DNA of 64,000 nt from Zoogloea sp021286885 (GTDB lineage: Bacteria > Pseudomonadota > Gammaproteobacteria > Burkholderiales > Rhodocyclaceae), in NCBI RefSeq assembly GCF_041915215.1, contig NZ_JAYSBV010000019.1; one strand, 5' to 3'. Positions 63,756 through 64,000 of the stretch are shown one piece after another. The position numbers and the translations under genes were made by a program. The notes under the pieces are model-generated. The model worked only from the letters and a program-made list of their open reading frames with translations. It made no database searches and was not told the origin of the DNA. The number at the start of each line of letters is the position of its first letter. Position 1 is the first letter of the stretch.

Positions 63756-63774
63756 AGGCCTGCGATGCAGGCCT
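63756..63774 (+). terminator. Small hairpin after the FHA gene
   Basis: AGGCCTGC and GCAGGCCT pair perfectly around GAT. No T-run; it may aid the stronger terminator 20 bases on. Confidence 0.4.
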
Positions 63775-63794
63775 CAGACTGCTGACAAATCCCC

Positions 63795-63826
63795 AAACCC
63801 CCGCCCGTCGGGGGTTTCGTTTTTTT
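63795..63826 (+). terminator. Rho-independent terminator of the ttcA-FHA operon
   Basis: AAACCCCCG and CGGGGGTTT pair around CCCGT, followed by CG and seven T. Confidence 0.92.
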
Positions 63827-63831
63827 ATAAT
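63826..63831 (+). promoter_or_regulatory. -10-like TATAAT abutting the transposase start
   Basis: TATAAT lies six bases before the ATG at 63838 and merges with the T-run of the terminator. If used, transcription would start at or next to the ATG. The -35 region is occupied by the terminator stem and fits poorly. Confidence 0.3.
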
Positions 63832-63837
63832 GGCGGC

Positions 63838-64000
63838 ATGCTCAAGCCTGCCGCCGCCACCGCTCAGACCGAGCTGGAAATGGTGACGCTGGACCAACTG
63901 GTTCCGCGTGATCACCTGCTCCGGCTGATCGACACCCACATCCGCTTCGACTTCATCCGCGAGAAGACCGAAGGGCTCTACTGCGCCAACAACGGCCGCC
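63838..64000 (+). mobile_element. IS1182-type transposase, N-terminal part (continues beyond window)
   Basis: 54 codons are open from ATG 63838 to the edge. The protein reads VTLDQLVPRDHLLRLID and FDFIREKTEGLYCANNGR, the DUF772 start of IS1182-family DDE transposases. The terminator at 63795 stands directly before it, so the left end of the element probably lies close to 63830 or within the 63722-63837 spacer; the terminal repeat cannot be identified without the other end. The truncation is due to the window. Confidence 0.8.

Overview
The window looks like chromosomal DNA of a high-GC environmental betaproteobacterium, most likely of the Rhodocyclales/Azospira-Zoogloea kind. This is inferred from gene order and protein style: argS-SPOR-dsbA-SDR, midA-pteridine reductase-ttcA, dacA-ybeD-lipB-lipA, a DUF485/ActP acetate uptake pair, a PEP-CTERM surface protein and a methylmalonyl-CoA propionate route. 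No species can be named from the sequence alone. No rRNA, tRNA, CRISPR array or prophage is visible, and no gene-free stretch exceeds about 300 bases.

Layout. 1-0.63 kb: N-terminal part of a LutA-type Fe-S protein. 0.8-9.7 kb: a small conserved-type protein followed by a giant ORF of about 2855 codons, built from TPR blocks alternating with five heptosyltransferase-like (GT9-like) domains; this is the most striking object in the window. 9.7-12.5 kb: ruvC, an EamA transporter, an EVE-domain protein and a TauE/SafE permease. 12.6-16.4 kb: bacteriohemerythrin, a crotonase and the yjcH-actP acetate permease pair. 16.5-24.3 kb: a propionyl-CoA/methylmalonyl-CoA module (GntR regulator, mutase, MeaB chaperone, PccB, PccA) with several palindromes in its control region. 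24.4-31.7 kb: PEP-CTERM protein, a glutamine amidotransferase pseudogene, a YegD-like Hsp70, a fused arginase-ornithine aminotransferase, UbiB and an exported protein of unknown role. 31.8-36 kb: argS, an FtsN-like SPOR protein, dsbA and an SDR. 36-39.5 kb (minus strand): dacA-ybeD-lipB-lipA-yggL. 39.5-46 kb: a czcCBA-type metal efflux operon opened by a small exported protein and closed by a PII-like protein, then a TonB-dependent receptor. 48-55.8 kb: lipoprotein HtrA, OxyR, 5-formyl-THF cyclo-ligase, soluble lytic transglycosylase, an NDUFA9-like protein and CCA-adding enzyme. 55.8-64 kb: a PbpC-like protein whose transpeptidase motifs are all lost, DUF2905, an alpha/beta hydrolase, a 69-residue orphan, MidA methyltransferase, pteridine reductase, ttcA, an FHA protein and the start of an IS1182-type transposase.

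How it fits together. The 16-24 kb block carries out propionyl-CoA to succinyl-CoA conversion except for the epimerase, which is not here; ActP next door brings in short-chain acids. The dacA-lip operon joins wall trimming with lipoylation. The czc block exports divalent metals and carries its own PII-type sensor. Three envelope enzymes (DacA, Slt, PbpC-like) are spread through otherwise ordinary housekeeping DNA. The best candidates for something not well described are the tandem TPR-glycosyltransferase megaprotein with its two-module super-repeat, the arginase-aminotransferase fusion and the transpeptidase-dead PbpC.
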